From Acanthamoeba castellanii str. Neff (lineage: Eukaryota; Discosea; Longamoebia; Acanthamoebidae): DNA of 64,000 bases. Below the pieces are notes generated by a model, which ran no database searches, was not told the DNA's origin, and saw only the letters and a list, made by a program, of their open reading frames with translations. The stretch covers positions 376,623 through 440,622 of the forward strand of contig NW_004457431.1 in NCBI RefSeq assembly GCF_000313135.1. The letters run 5' to 3'. A program made the position numbers and the translations under genes. Positions 10,063 to 23,000 of the stretch are shown here, one piece after another; within the stretch, counting starts at the first letter, position 1, and the number at the start of each line of letters is the position of its first letter.

Positions 10063-13000
10063 ATGGCGGCGTCATCTGCAGAGGCATTTGGCAACTTCAC
10101 TTGTTACATCCCCATCCACACCAACTATGCGCAGGTATGCAACTATATGTGATTTTTCCTTCTCCGGCTGAGTTTAATTTCATCTTCAAAATGCTGCTGC
10201 TGGGCAGATGGAGAACATCGCCGTGTTCTTGCAGCACATGCCGGGCAAGCTGGTACGCCTCCACAGCACGCAGCCCCATGGACGTGGCTTGCATGGATCA
10301 ATTGCTCCAATCGCCCGCTGCGGTTTTCTTCTTCTTCCAGTTCGTGTATGAGTGGAACACGGAGAAAGAGAAGATGGTGAACGAGTTTAGCTCCAAGGCT
10401 CGCTGGCCCAACGCCGAAGTGTTCGAGTTCGGAGAGGAGGAGGTGTACCAGCAGCTCCTCCGCGATGAGCAGGCCGGGCGTCACGTCGTGGTGGTCCTCA
10501 CCGCCTCCACCAACTACCCCTTCGCTCGCTCTCAGCTCCGCTTCTTCAGTGCGCACCACTCCACTTTTATTTATTTATTTTTCCAATAATAATGTGTGAA
10601 CAAATGTTAAATGTTTGCATTTATCGCGTGCAGAGGCCATGCAGGCGCAGTTCCCTTCGACTCTGGTGGACGTCATGCCGCTGGGTCACTGCATGTACGG
10701 CTGTGACAGCTGCTCGGTCAGGGAGCACCAGATCCCGCTCTTCTTTACTCGCTTCTTCACCAAGTACGGTCCTTGCTTGGCTCGCACTGCTTCTGCCATT
10801 CTTCCGAGGCGCGATCTGCTGACGCGGTGCCGTTCGGCATTGGTGGGTCTGTCTCCCAAGGACTCTTCCCTACACCAAAGACGACCTCTCGGCCAAGTAC
10901 GGCCTCTCCGCTGCCCGTGAGGCCGGCAAGAAGGTGGTCCTCATTTCTCCCTCGGTCTACGCCAAGAGCTTCCTGACCAACCGCGCCTTCATCGACTCGC
11001 TGATCAAACTCCAAGCCAGCGAGGTAGCATTCACCATCCACCAACTTGCACACTATGTGGCGAGCGCCTGCGGCATATATGTGTTTTATGATAATCTATG
11101 CTGATCACGGATGTAACCGCCTTGCAGGGAGATAAGTTCCACTTCTTGGTGAAGCTCCACGGCTACTGCTTCTTTACCTACAAGGAGGAGGAGAACGGCG
11201 AGGTCACCTCCCACCCGCTCCACTCCCTGTCGGACACGGAGCGGGAGAACATCAAGCTGCTGCAGGACAACTTCAAAACTGCCGACGAGACCGAGTACAA
11301 CGTGCTGCCCTTCATCGAGGCTGCCGACGCCGTACAGATTCCCATCTTTGTGTGCTCTCCATTCCTCTTTTCCCGCTCCATCTAAAGGCCCGGGGGTTCA
11401 ACCTACAGGTCCTGACCGACTTGGACTCCAGCGTGGCGTTCGAAGCGCTTTACTTCCCCAACGTTGCCATCCTGGCCTACGACTACCGCCAGCCGGGTGA
11501 TGAAGACGCTGACGAAGACGAGGTACGCTGCTGAAGTTGGTTCTTGTACGGCGCCTTATTATTATTATCGTCGTCATCACTCACTTGATCTCATCACTGT
11601 GTATAACTCCACAACAGGAGAAGAAGGAGTACCACTCGTTCCTCCACCTCTTCAAGGGCGTGGAACAGCTGAGCAGCCTGCTGCACTCGCCCCTGAAGCC
11701 CAAGCACGAGGTCAAGGGCAAGCAGTTCTTCGAGAAGAAGTACGGCCAGGTCACCGGCAGGGAGATGGAGAGCATCGCCGAGTCGAGGGGCTGGTTCGTG
11801 CCGCACGGCGAAGCCGCCGAGAGCCAGTCGAAGTACGCTCCGCCCACTCCTAGGCGGGACAACGTTCGTCGAGGTTGTGCGCAATTTTTTTCTTTCGGAG
11901 AGGCCAACTGGCGTTGGTGTTGTTGTTGCAGGAGCGCCGAGGAGAGGTGGGCTCACGTCCAGAACAAGCTCAAGGAGGAGTTCGACGAGGAGTCGTCCAC
12001 CCCTCTCGACTACATGGCCCGCGGATGTGAGATCCCGGCCGACGTGCTCGACTTCACGCTCTTCCTGCAGGTACGCGCGGGTCTCGCTTTACTTCGTCAA
12101 CAACAAACTACGCACGACAAGCGACACGCAGCTGACATCTGTCTCCTTCTGCAGGCGCATCAGCAACAGCTGCAGAGCATGCGCGTGCCCGAGAGCCTGT
12201 GGAGGAAGCTGCACAACAAGGTTAGGCCTCGTATATGCTCTGTCTTGACAGCCGTCGCTTGCGAATCACACAGTAGCGACGCCAGCCTCTCGTGATCTGA
12301 CTCTCCTCGAACTCTTCGTCTGCCTTCCGCTCGCCGCGCAGGTAAAGAACGAGATCTTCGATTCGGGCAACTACTTCCAGTTCGCGATGGACGAAGACGG
12401 TAACATGCTCCTGATGCTCAACGACGAGCTCGAGAACGGACTGGCGGCCGGCTCCGATGTCTTCCTGGTGGACCACTTCTGGACCACCACGATCGACAAC
12501 TCGCGAAACCAGGTACGCGCATCCCACCTTATCAGAGCTGATGAAAGAAACATTCTTTTATTTCGTGCGGTGCCTAACATGTGCGGGTGGTGGTGGTCAG
12601 CTGAGGACGGTGCCCAATCTGTTGGGCCGCATGAGCGCCATTCTGGGCATCAACCCCGAGGAGGCGGGTGACAAGGAAGCGCTGGTCGAAGAGGTGTGGA
12701 AGAATATGTGGAAGTTCAACCAGACCTACCGCGTGCGCCTCGACGACGTCGACAAGGAGGGCACTCCCGTTTGGTGTACGCCTCCCCACCCACGCGACAC
12801 GACACACGACACACGCGATCACTCAAGCTTCTTCTCACAATGTGCGTGTCTTCTACTCCCTGCGCAGACATGATGGACGAGGTGGGATCGCGTATCACCC
12901 ACTGCGACACACCCCAAGAAGAGGATAAGAAGACCGACAAGGAGGAAGAGGCCCAAGAAAAGAAGGAGGGCGAAGACGAAGAGGAGGAAGAGGAAGAAGA

Positions 13001-14749
13001 GGAGGAGCCGGCTCGTCCCAACGCCAGGTGCATTCCGTTCTTCTACAACGCCCGCGGCGTTTCGTACTCCATCCTCTGGCCCGTGGTGGACCTCGAGCCG
13101 GGCGACATCATCACCCGCGACTTCCTGGAGGGCGTCAAGGGCGACCTCCAGCGAGCGGCCAGAGGAGTCGCGTTCGGCATCGACGAAGGCGAGGAGTACG
13201 CCGAGCTGTTCCGGGAGGCCCTGCAGCGTCACCAGAAGAACATCGCGTCGGTGGTCCCGCCCACGCGTCCTGCGCCGCAGCAGGTCTCCGCCCAATCGAC
13301 CCCGAGGTAGCGCCTAGGCCCACCCGCACATGCCTGTGCCCTACGTTGTCTAGGTTGTGCTCTGTGTAGCCGGTCGTCTCATTCTTCTTCGTTACCACCA
13401 GCACGCACCTCAAGGTGTTCTCCGACACCCAATTCCTGAAGAAGGCGCTCACGTGGGACCGCTTCTCCGTTGTTGAGGAGGTCAAGGTGCGGCAGCGGCC
13501 CCCTCGCCGGTGACAGCTAAGCAGGGAAGTGATGCCCAACTGACCGACCAACCGACTAACACTTTTGGTGGTGCATGGATGCAGGACGCCGATGTGCTGT
13601 GGTTCAGTGACGACGTGGGCAACATTCAGGACCTTCTCAGCAATGAGAAGCAGCTGGTGAACCAGTACCCGAACGAGATGTGCGTCACGTACAAGCATAA
13701 GCTGGTTGAGACGATCCTCAGGTGCTGGGGCGAGACCTGCGACTGGCTGCCCGCCACGTACAACCTCAACACCCAGCTGCCCCAGTTCATCGCGCACTGG
13801 CGGGAGGCCGAGGGGAAGAAGAACGAAGGCGACGCAGACGCGCAGAAGGCGGATAACCTCTGGATCGTCAAGCCCTGGAACAAGAGCCGAGGCCTGGAGA
13901 TCTTCGTCACCGACAGCCTGGCCCCCATCATCAGGTCTTGCCTCGCCCCAGTCCGCTCTTTCCTGCGATGATCATGCTCTCACCGGCCTGGTGCTTGGGT
14001 GACACGCGCGTTTGTAGGTCGATCGAGACCGGTCCCAAGATCGCTAGCCAGTACCTCAGCCGGCCGGCCCTCTACAAGGGCCGCAAGTTTGACCTCAGGT
14101 ACATCATCATGGTCCGCTCGCTGCAGCCGCTGGAGATGTACGTCTACCGCATGTTCTGGATCCGCGCCGCCAACAAGCCCTTCTCGCTCGACCACCTTGA
14201 CGACTACGAGAAGCACTTCACGGTTCATTTCACCTTCACATGCCTTTGATGATGATGACGACGATTCCAAATGAAACTGACATCGGCTCACACGGCCCAC
14301 GTGTTGATCAGGTGATGAACTACTCGACGTACAACCTGGAGCAAATCCTGTACACTGACTTCATCAAGACGTTCGAGGCCGAGCACCCGTCCGTGCAGTG
14401 GGAGCGCGACGTGCAGTCGAAGATCAACCAGATGTTCCGCGACGTGTTCGTCGCTGCCACGCAGGCCTCGACGGAGAAGTGGAGCGGCCTCCTAGCACCG
14501 CTCAACGACGCTGCGGACAAAAGCAGGGACCTGCGCCAGCAGTGCCGTGGCATGTACGGCGCCGACCTCATGATCGACGAGCACATGAACCCGGTGCTGC
14601 TCGAGATGAACTTCTCGCCCGACTGCAAGCGCGCGGTCAACTACGATCCGGACTTCTTCAACGTCGTCTTCACCTCGCTCTTCACCGACGACTGGAAGGA
14701 CGACACCACACGCAAAGAGCTCGTCATGAGCAAGATCGCCCTCATCTAG
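10063..14749 (+). CDS. GT-B-like domain fused to TTLL12 (SET-like plus tubulin-tyrosine-ligase-like)
   Basis: The C-terminal two thirds is clearly TTLL12. The start of the family is visible (LRxxGVPExxW equivalent MRVPESLWRKLHNKVKNE near 12180). SET-like blocks follow: FLVDHFWTTTIDNSR, MWKFNQTYRVRL and YSILWPVVDLEPGD. The TTL ATP-grasp domain has NLWIVKPWNKSRGLEIF, KFDLRYIIMVRSLQPL, LDDYEKHFTV, MYGADLMIDEHMNPVLLEMN and FSPDC. Upstream, 10063-11830 encodes an extra domain. KKVVLISPSVYAKSF, FHFLVKLHGYCFF and ILTDLDSSVAFEALYF recall GT-B or CDP-glycerol-glycerophosphotransferase folds. The intron 11833-11931 is 99 bp and the frame is open with or without splicing, so one protein of about 1,200 residues is predicted. 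Separate genes remain possible; Met at 12014 could start a TTLL12-only product. An acidic linker lies near 12920-13010. Confidence 0.82.
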
Positions 14750-14935
14750 AGAGAATTACGACCAGGTCAAAAAAGCCGCGTGTTCGGAACACCATCAAAT
14801 GGATAGGAAACTTTGATGACTTTCGTGTGAAAAGAAGTCATCCAACTACAATCGACCTTTGATTTCTTTGTTGTGGCTAAAAACGCCAAAGCGAGATTGT
14901 CGAATCGAGATCGAAGAAGAGCCATACACAAAATC

Positions 14936-15307
14936 ATGTCGAGGGACCCTGCTGTTGCTGCCGCTTCGTTCGGATTTGTGAACCACCGCTGCGCCAAGGA
15001 CGTGAAGGCCTTCCAGGAGCAGAAGGGTTCTTCCGAGGCCGTGAAGGCCTGCTTCGCCAAGGAGACCAAGACGCTCACCTCCACCTGCGGCAAGGAGGTC
15101 CACGCCTTTGCCGAGTGCCTCGCCGACCCTGAGAGCGGCTCGTGCTCGCGCCCCGAATGGGATCTCCGCGTCTGCGTGCGGTCCAACTTCGGCTTCGATT
15201 CCGCCCTCGAGCAGAAGAAGCAGGCCGCCAGGCTTAGCAAGTCCACCGTCCCCACCGAGCTTGCCGACTCCGAGAAGCTTGAGACTGCTGCCTCTCGCTG
15301 GAAGTGA
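14936..15307 (+). CDS. twin CX9C mitochondrial protein, NDUFA8-like
   Basis: An intronless small protein of 123 residues. Cysteines are arranged as in mitochondrial intermembrane-space CHCH proteins: CGKEVHAFAEC and CSRPEWDLRVC are both exact C-x9-C, preceded by further cysteines (NHRCAKDV and KACFAKE). An alpha-helical pattern and lack of a presequence fit Mia40-dependent import. The order of motifs, with an N-terminal AAASFGFVNHRC segment, most resembles NDUFA8, the complex I PGIV subunit of plants and animals. Identity to that subunit is weak by eye, so treat the name as tentative. The start is the ATG at 14936, ahead of SRDPAVAAA. Confidence 0.6.
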   Translation: MSRDPAVAAASFGFVNHRCAKDVKAFQEQKGSSEAVKACFAKETKTLTSTCGKEVHAFAECLADPESGSCSRPEWDLRVCVRSNFGFDSALEQKKQAARLSKSTVPTELADSEKLETAASRWK

Positions 15308-15491
15308 AAAGGTCGCTCCATTTCGCCCCATTCATAACCATAAATTGAGCTTCAAAAATCTCGAATCCCCCCCCCCAATCACTCTCCATGCGATACATGC
15401 TGGGCCTCTTTGTTACAGCGTTTACGGCGTAGAGTGCAAGGAGCCAGGGCCACTGCAATGTTAATCAATTAATTGGCCGATAAGTCAAAGC

Positions 15492-15497
15492 AATAAA
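15492..15497 (+). terminator. AATAAA between the CX9C gene and the next kinase
   Basis: AATAAA lies 185 bases downstream of the CX9C stop and 43 bases before the next start codon. It could be a polyadenylation signal of the former or part of the AT-rich core promoter of the latter. Confidence 0.3.
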
Positions 15498-15539
15498 TAA
15501 TCGGCCAAACCACGGCAACGAAAGTAAACGCAAGAGCAA

Positions 15540-16971
15540 ATGGGCAACGCATCGCCAGGAGGAAAACAGCAAAAGGGGGAGGGTGGGCACTTGCCAGACT
15601 GCGTCGCAGGCACGGGATGGAGCGAAGAGGATGCATCCCTATTCGAGCGCCTCCTGTCGCACTGGCAGGTGGGCGAGGGTGAGCTCCAGCCCGCCGACGA
15701 CGTGCCCTCCCTCACCGTGGCGGGCCGCACCAAGTTCGAGGACCAGGTCTCCGTCGTGCGTTGGCGCGGCGACCTCCTCGTGCTCAAACGTTGCCAGCCT
15801 CCCTCCGCGCTCTACCAGGAACTCGCCGTCTGGTTCCGCCTACGACCACACACGTATGCCCGGCCTCACTCTTTGTCGCGCACAAGGAGGCCCATCATGC
15901 GTGTGTTGTGTGCGGTGGTAGTCGCGTGGTGGGGTTCAGAGGCGTGGTGCCGGGGAGCGCGGCGGTGCTGACAGACTACATGCCGCTGGGCACGCTGGAG
16001 ACGTTCGTGCTGTCGCCCGATGCGCCGCCGCCCGGCAGCCCGGCCTGGCTCCGGCAGGGCGTGTCGCTGCTCCTCGACGTGGCCCGCGCCATGGCGCATC
16101 TCCACGCCGAGGGCTTCGTCTGGCGCGATTGTGCAGCACGCAACGTGCTTCTGTGCCACGAAGGCGGCCACGATCGCCTGCTGCGAGGCAAGTACGTAAT
16201 CTGTGAGTGGGCCGTGCGCGGTAGTGGCGGTCGTCGGTGGCGGTGACGAGCTCTGTGTGTGCTCACACCCGCCCGATCTCCCCTGGACAGGATCACCGAC
16301 TTTGGGTTCGCGCGACGGATGGACGCTGACGGGCGGGTCGTCGTGCCCGCACAGACCCGCAACCTGCCCATCCGAATCGGCGCACCCGAGTCCCTCGCCT
16401 CCGACGACGCCGAGTACTCCGCCAAGGTACACCGCGTCCACTACACCGCGTCCATCTACACCACTTGTGCGTGGTTGTTTTGGCCTGACTGTGGTTGGCC
16501 TGTGGCGGTGGCCCGTCCCAGTCCGACGTGTGGTCCTTTGGCGTGTTGATCTACAGCCTGTTCGCTCGCAAACGTACGTTTGAGCTCTTCGGCACTCGTG
16601 TGAATATGGGGCTGACCTGGTGTCATGAACGAACACCTCGGTCGTCCGTAGGACCCTACGGCGACCTCGCGCCGGCTGAAGTGGTCCAGGGCGTGATCGC
16701 CGGCTCGCTCTCCCTAAACGCTGACGACCTGGTACTGCACACGTCTCCGCCGGCCGACAGCGGGAAGAAGACCGACAAAAAGACTACTTCGGCACCGACA
16801 AAAGAGAAGAAGAAAAAGATGGACAGGAAGCGAGCGAGTGGGTTGCGATCGACGTTCGAGGCCTGTCAACGACGTCGACCACAAGACCGACCAACCATGA
16901 CAGACGTCATCCTCGCCCTCTCCCATCATCATCACCAGCTTGCCTCCCCTCCCTCGCCGCAACAAGGGTAG
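15540..16971 (+). CDS. tyrosine-kinase-like protein kinase, N-myristoylation candidate
   Basis: A kinase in several exons. MGNASPGG at the start fits the N-myristoylation consensus (MGxxxS/A), suggesting membrane attachment. The glycine loop is not recognisable before VSVVRWRGDLLVLKRC, which supplies the beta-3 lysine. Later motifs are clear: VLTDYMPLGTLETFVL hinge, ARAMAHLHAEGFVWRDCAARN catalytic loop, ITDFGFARRM with DFG, RIGAPESL for APE, and SDVWSFGVLIYSLF for helix F. RDxAARN is typical of tyrosine kinases rather than Ser/Thr kinases, and the HRD histidine is Trp here. A lysine-rich insert (KKTDKK, KEKKKKMDRK) sits before the last helices (CQRRRPQDRPTM). It could be active or a weak kinase. 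The substrate is unknown. Confidence 0.8.
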
Positions 16972-17224
16972 TAGCCTCTCCCTTTCCGTCGTTGGCGTCG
17001 ACAGAAAACCTCTTCGCAAAGGAGGTGGTCCAGACCACACCCCGTGGCTCATTTTGACACATCGTCGAAAGATTGACAATCGATCGACTGCCCGAGCAGA
17101 GCGTACACTCGCCCTCTTGCTCTCTTCTCTTGTTCCCTCCACTCCGCCCGACGCCTCGAGACACAGACTCACTCACCCCTTAGCAACGAACGGAGAAGAA
17201 GAGGTGGAGTGGCTGCGCAACAAG

Positions 17225-19091
<1,867 letters not shown>

Positions 19092-19298
19092 CGCGACAGC
19101 TACCACGACCTCTCCTCTGTATCGTACTCCTTGCTTGTATCGACCTTTTCTCCTCTTGTGAGACCCTCCCCCCCACACAACGTGGAGTTGTTTTGTTTTG
19201 TTTTGTTTTTTGTACAGCTCTACAAACGCTAGCTTCGTTCTGCTTCACCACCCGCCTCTTCTCTTTCTTTTCCTCTCCTTCTTCGCTGTCTATCGTTG

Positions 19299-19304
19299 AA
19301 TAAA
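19299..19304 (+). terminator. polyadenylation signal of the CAMK-like kinase
   Basis: AATAAA about 210 bases downstream of the TGA at 19089, in the 282-bp convergent spacer before the TAF1 stop codon. Confidence 0.5.
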
Positions 19305-19373
19305 TAGGGTGTAGTGGTAGATCGTGTCCTGTTGTTGTTGGGGTTGTTGTGTGGCCGTGTGCCGCCGCCTCGT

Positions 19374-19981
19374 TTAGTCGTCCTTGCGCAGGAGCTTGAC
19401 TGGCAGCTTGATCTTGACCTTGGTCGATCCGGCGGTCGAGGTCACGCGCGGCACCGACGACGAATGCACTGGCGACGAGGGCGACGAACTGAAGTGGAAC
19501 GACGCCGAGGGCGAGGCCGGCACCGACGATGAGGGCGTGGTCGACCGCGGCGTGCCCGACCGCGAGCTCGTCTTCGATGACGGACGCGACGAGCGACCGC
19601 CCGATGACGATGACGCCGAGGCTGACGATGATGACTTGGGCGTGTAGGGGGTCGACGCCGAGGCCGAGGCCTTGTGGCCGCTGGCGCCGCCGCCGCTCGA
19701 TCGCGAGCGAGACGGGGCGGGCGCAGGGGTGGCGGGCGCGGGCGTGTCGTCGCCCTCGCCCTCGCCCTGCGCGCCGATGAGGGCCTCGAGCTCCTGGATC
19801 TCGGTCTCGTTCTCGCGCAGGGCCTCGATGCAGATCTTCACGAGGGTGTCCGCCAGGGGCGGGAGCTGCGGGAACCGCGTGTCGCAGTACTTGTGGCAGT
19901 TGGACGCCATCAGCTTCATGTCCGCCATGAGCGCATTCTGAAAGAAAAAGGAAATCCGACATCATGTCAGCTCCTCTTTCG

Positions 19982-20044
<63 letters not shown>

Positions 20045-23000
20045 GTGTGGTCGCACCTGTGATAAATATTTGAAGGTCTTGACGTTGTTGTGGATGGTGC
20101 CGAGGTCGATGGGCTTCTTGATGTACTTGTGGTAGTCGGGCGCCTCCTTGGTGGTGACGGGCCGCAGGAAGGGCGGCGCGTACTCGTGGCTCTTGACGCG
20201 CAGCATGGCCTTCTCGAATATGGCCGCCAGCTGCACGCCCGCCCCGCGGCCGGTCTTCCGACTTCGCACGCGGGGCAGCTTGGGCGGGTTGAGCATGTAG
20301 TTGGGCTCCGACAGCTCCGACACCGGCCGCTTGCGCGTGAGCGCGCCCGGCGGCAGGTCCTTCTTGCTGATCCGCAGAATGAGCTTCTTCTCGCCGCCGG
20401 GCGTCGCTGGCGACTCGGTCGGTGTCGTGGCGACGTGACCGCCGCTGGTGGGCGTGACGGGCGTGGTGGCCGCGCTTCTGCTGGGTGCCGGCGGTGCCGT
20501 CGGGCTGGGGGTCGTCGCAGCAGAAGAGGGGGCGGCGGGGGCGGGGGTGCGCGGCGTGGTGGGCTCGAGCTTGGGTCGCTTCGAGGGTCGCCTGCTACTG
20601 CCGCCGGGCGCGGGTGCGGCGGGCTCGATGGTCGTGGGCGGCGCAGCGGACGGCGGGGAGACCACGTCGACGACCGAGATGGGCGAGGCCGGGATGGAGG
20701 TGGTCGGGGTGCTGCCGGCCGTCGGGGTGACGGCGGCGAGGACCACCTTGGGGAAGCGCAGCTTGGTGCCCTCGACCTTGACCAGCGGCGCGACCTTGGC
20801 CGCGAGCTCGGCCTCCTCCTCGGCCAGGAGCTCGTCGAGCAGCAGTGGTTCGTCGAGGTCGTCGTCGAGCAGGAGGTCCTCGTCGTCGAGATCAAAGTCG
20901 AGCTCGTCCTCATCGTCGTCGTCCTCGTCGTAGTCGACGTTGCGGCGCCGGCGCTTGCCCTTGCGCGGGCCACCACCGGTGCCCTTGGCCGTCGCTCCGG
21001 CACCGGCCGCCTGGTCCTCGGTGTAGTAGGGGCAGTTGCGGTTGGTGCGCATGTGGCCCACCATGCCGCAGGCGCCGCACACGAGCTGGTTGTTGGTGCC
21101 CTCGGTCTGCGAGAGGGTACCGTCGCGGTTGCCCTCGGCCAGGCGCTCGGCCAGGATGCGCTGCTTCTCGCGGTTCTTCTTCAGCCGCCGCAGCTGCTCC
21201 TGCAGCCGCCGCTTCTCCTTGCGCACGCGCTGCTTCTCGGCCTCCTCCTCGGCCGTGAGCTTGGGCCGGTTCTTCTTGGCCGCCTTCGACTTCTTCATGT
21301 ACTCCTCGACCTTCTTCGGGTCGCGAATGATCTCCACCACCTTGATCGGCTGCCCGTCCGGCCCCTTCTTCGTCACCGTCCGCTTGATGAACTTGCGCGT
21401 CGGCTTCTTGAGCTCTCCGCCACCACCGGCGCCGGCGCCCTCCGACGCCGACGGCCCTCGCGGCGAGCCGCCCGGCACGCCGCCCTCCGACGCCGACGGG
21501 AAGCCGTCCAGCGACGAGTCGCTAAAGGGCGAGAACGGCTCCCTCTTGCTTTCGGCGGCGGCCGTGACGGGTGCGAGCGACACGGGCGTGACCGGCCTGG
21601 CCACGGCGGCAGCGGCAGGTCGCACGGGCGTGGCCGCGGCCTGGGCGGCCAGGGCCTCCTCACGCTTCTTCTCGCGGGCCTCCTCCATGAACTTCTGCAG
21701 CTCGCGCCGCTCGGCCTCCTCCTCATCGGCCTCCTGCTGGGCCAGCGTCCGCTTGCGGCCCAGCGCGCGCGGTCCGCCACCGGCGCCAACCGATGGCCGC
21801 GCGCCGCGCGCGGGCTTGGGCGGCGGCAGCTCGGGCGCCTCCGAGTTGGAGTCGTCGCCGCCGAACAGGGCCTCGAGCTCGCGCTCCATCTCGCCGGCAA
21901 AGTCCTGCAGTTCGATGTTGTCCTGCAGGTCCTCCTCGTCGTCGGAGATGTCGTCGGGGTTGAGCTCGGACAGGAAGGCCAGCTGCTTCTCGAAGATGCG
22001 GGCGCACTCGTCCTTGTAGACCTGCTGCTGCTGCTGGAAGTTGAACCGCCGGCCACGGGCGAACTTGGTCAGGTTGGGGTCGTCTCCGCCCGCGGCGGCG
22101 GCGCTCGACTTCTCGCGCACGAGGTCGATCCGCTCCCACCGCCCGAGCTTCTCAATGACGTCTTCCGACACGCCGAACTTGAGCAGCACCAGACGCGCGT
22201 TCTCCAGCGACAGCTTTCGCAGATCGGCGTCCGTGCCAGTCACCGACGTCTTCGGTACTTGCGCCTGCGTTGGAGTTAGTATGTGTCGTGTTGTGTGTGA
22301 TGTGTGTGCGCGCACCTTTTTCTGCTGGGCTTGCACTTTTTGAGGGACGCGCAGGTAGCTGAATCCGGCGCCGGTGCCGGTCGGGTCGCCGAAGCCGGTG
22401 AGCTGCAGCTGTCCCTTGCCGTTCTGCACGCTGAGGAAGTTGCCGGTGGTGTTCCACGGGGCCAGGTAGACCTCCTCCTTCACGAACGCCGCGGCGGCCT
22501 TGTGCTTCTTGCCGCTCTCCGCCTCGAGCTGGGCCACGGCCTGCGACAGCCCAGTGGCGTTGTGCGTGTGCTCGATGCCGCAGTCCTGCAGGCGCTGGTG
22601 GCCGGCCAGCATGCTCTCGTAGGCGCACACGGTCTCGGGGGTGAGCATCGCGCGCAGGTCCTCCTCGCTGGGCATCTCAAAGTCCTTCTTGAGGGTCCAC
22701 CACCCGCTGTCGTCGCCGCCGCGCTGGAAGTCGGAGCAGTCCTTGAGCCGCTTGCGAATCGAGGTCTCCGAGTGCGACGGGAACGCGCTGCAGATGTCCG
22801 AGATGCGGACGCGCTGCTGGTTGGCCCGCTTCTTGAAGAGGCGATAGATGAAGGTCTGCAGGCGGGCCTTGATGAAGTTGTTGGCCGACCGCGAGTTGGG
22901 CGCCGGGACCTCGGCCACGGGCTGCTCCTGGCCCACGGCGTAGACCGCCGGGATCTCGCGGATGTAGAACTTGTTCTTGGACCGCACCAGCAAAAAGTCG

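Noticed and set aside
12920..13010. Lys/Glu-rich stretch suspected to be an intron misread
   Set aside because: The frame stays open and joins conserved TTLL12 blocks on both sides; it is an acidic linker.
20090..22279. 729-codon + strand open frame opposite TAF1
   Set aside because: Antisense shadow: a GC-rich coding exon leaves the complementary frame open. The product is repetitive Leu/Gly/Arg with no domain, while the - strand frame is a clear TAF1.
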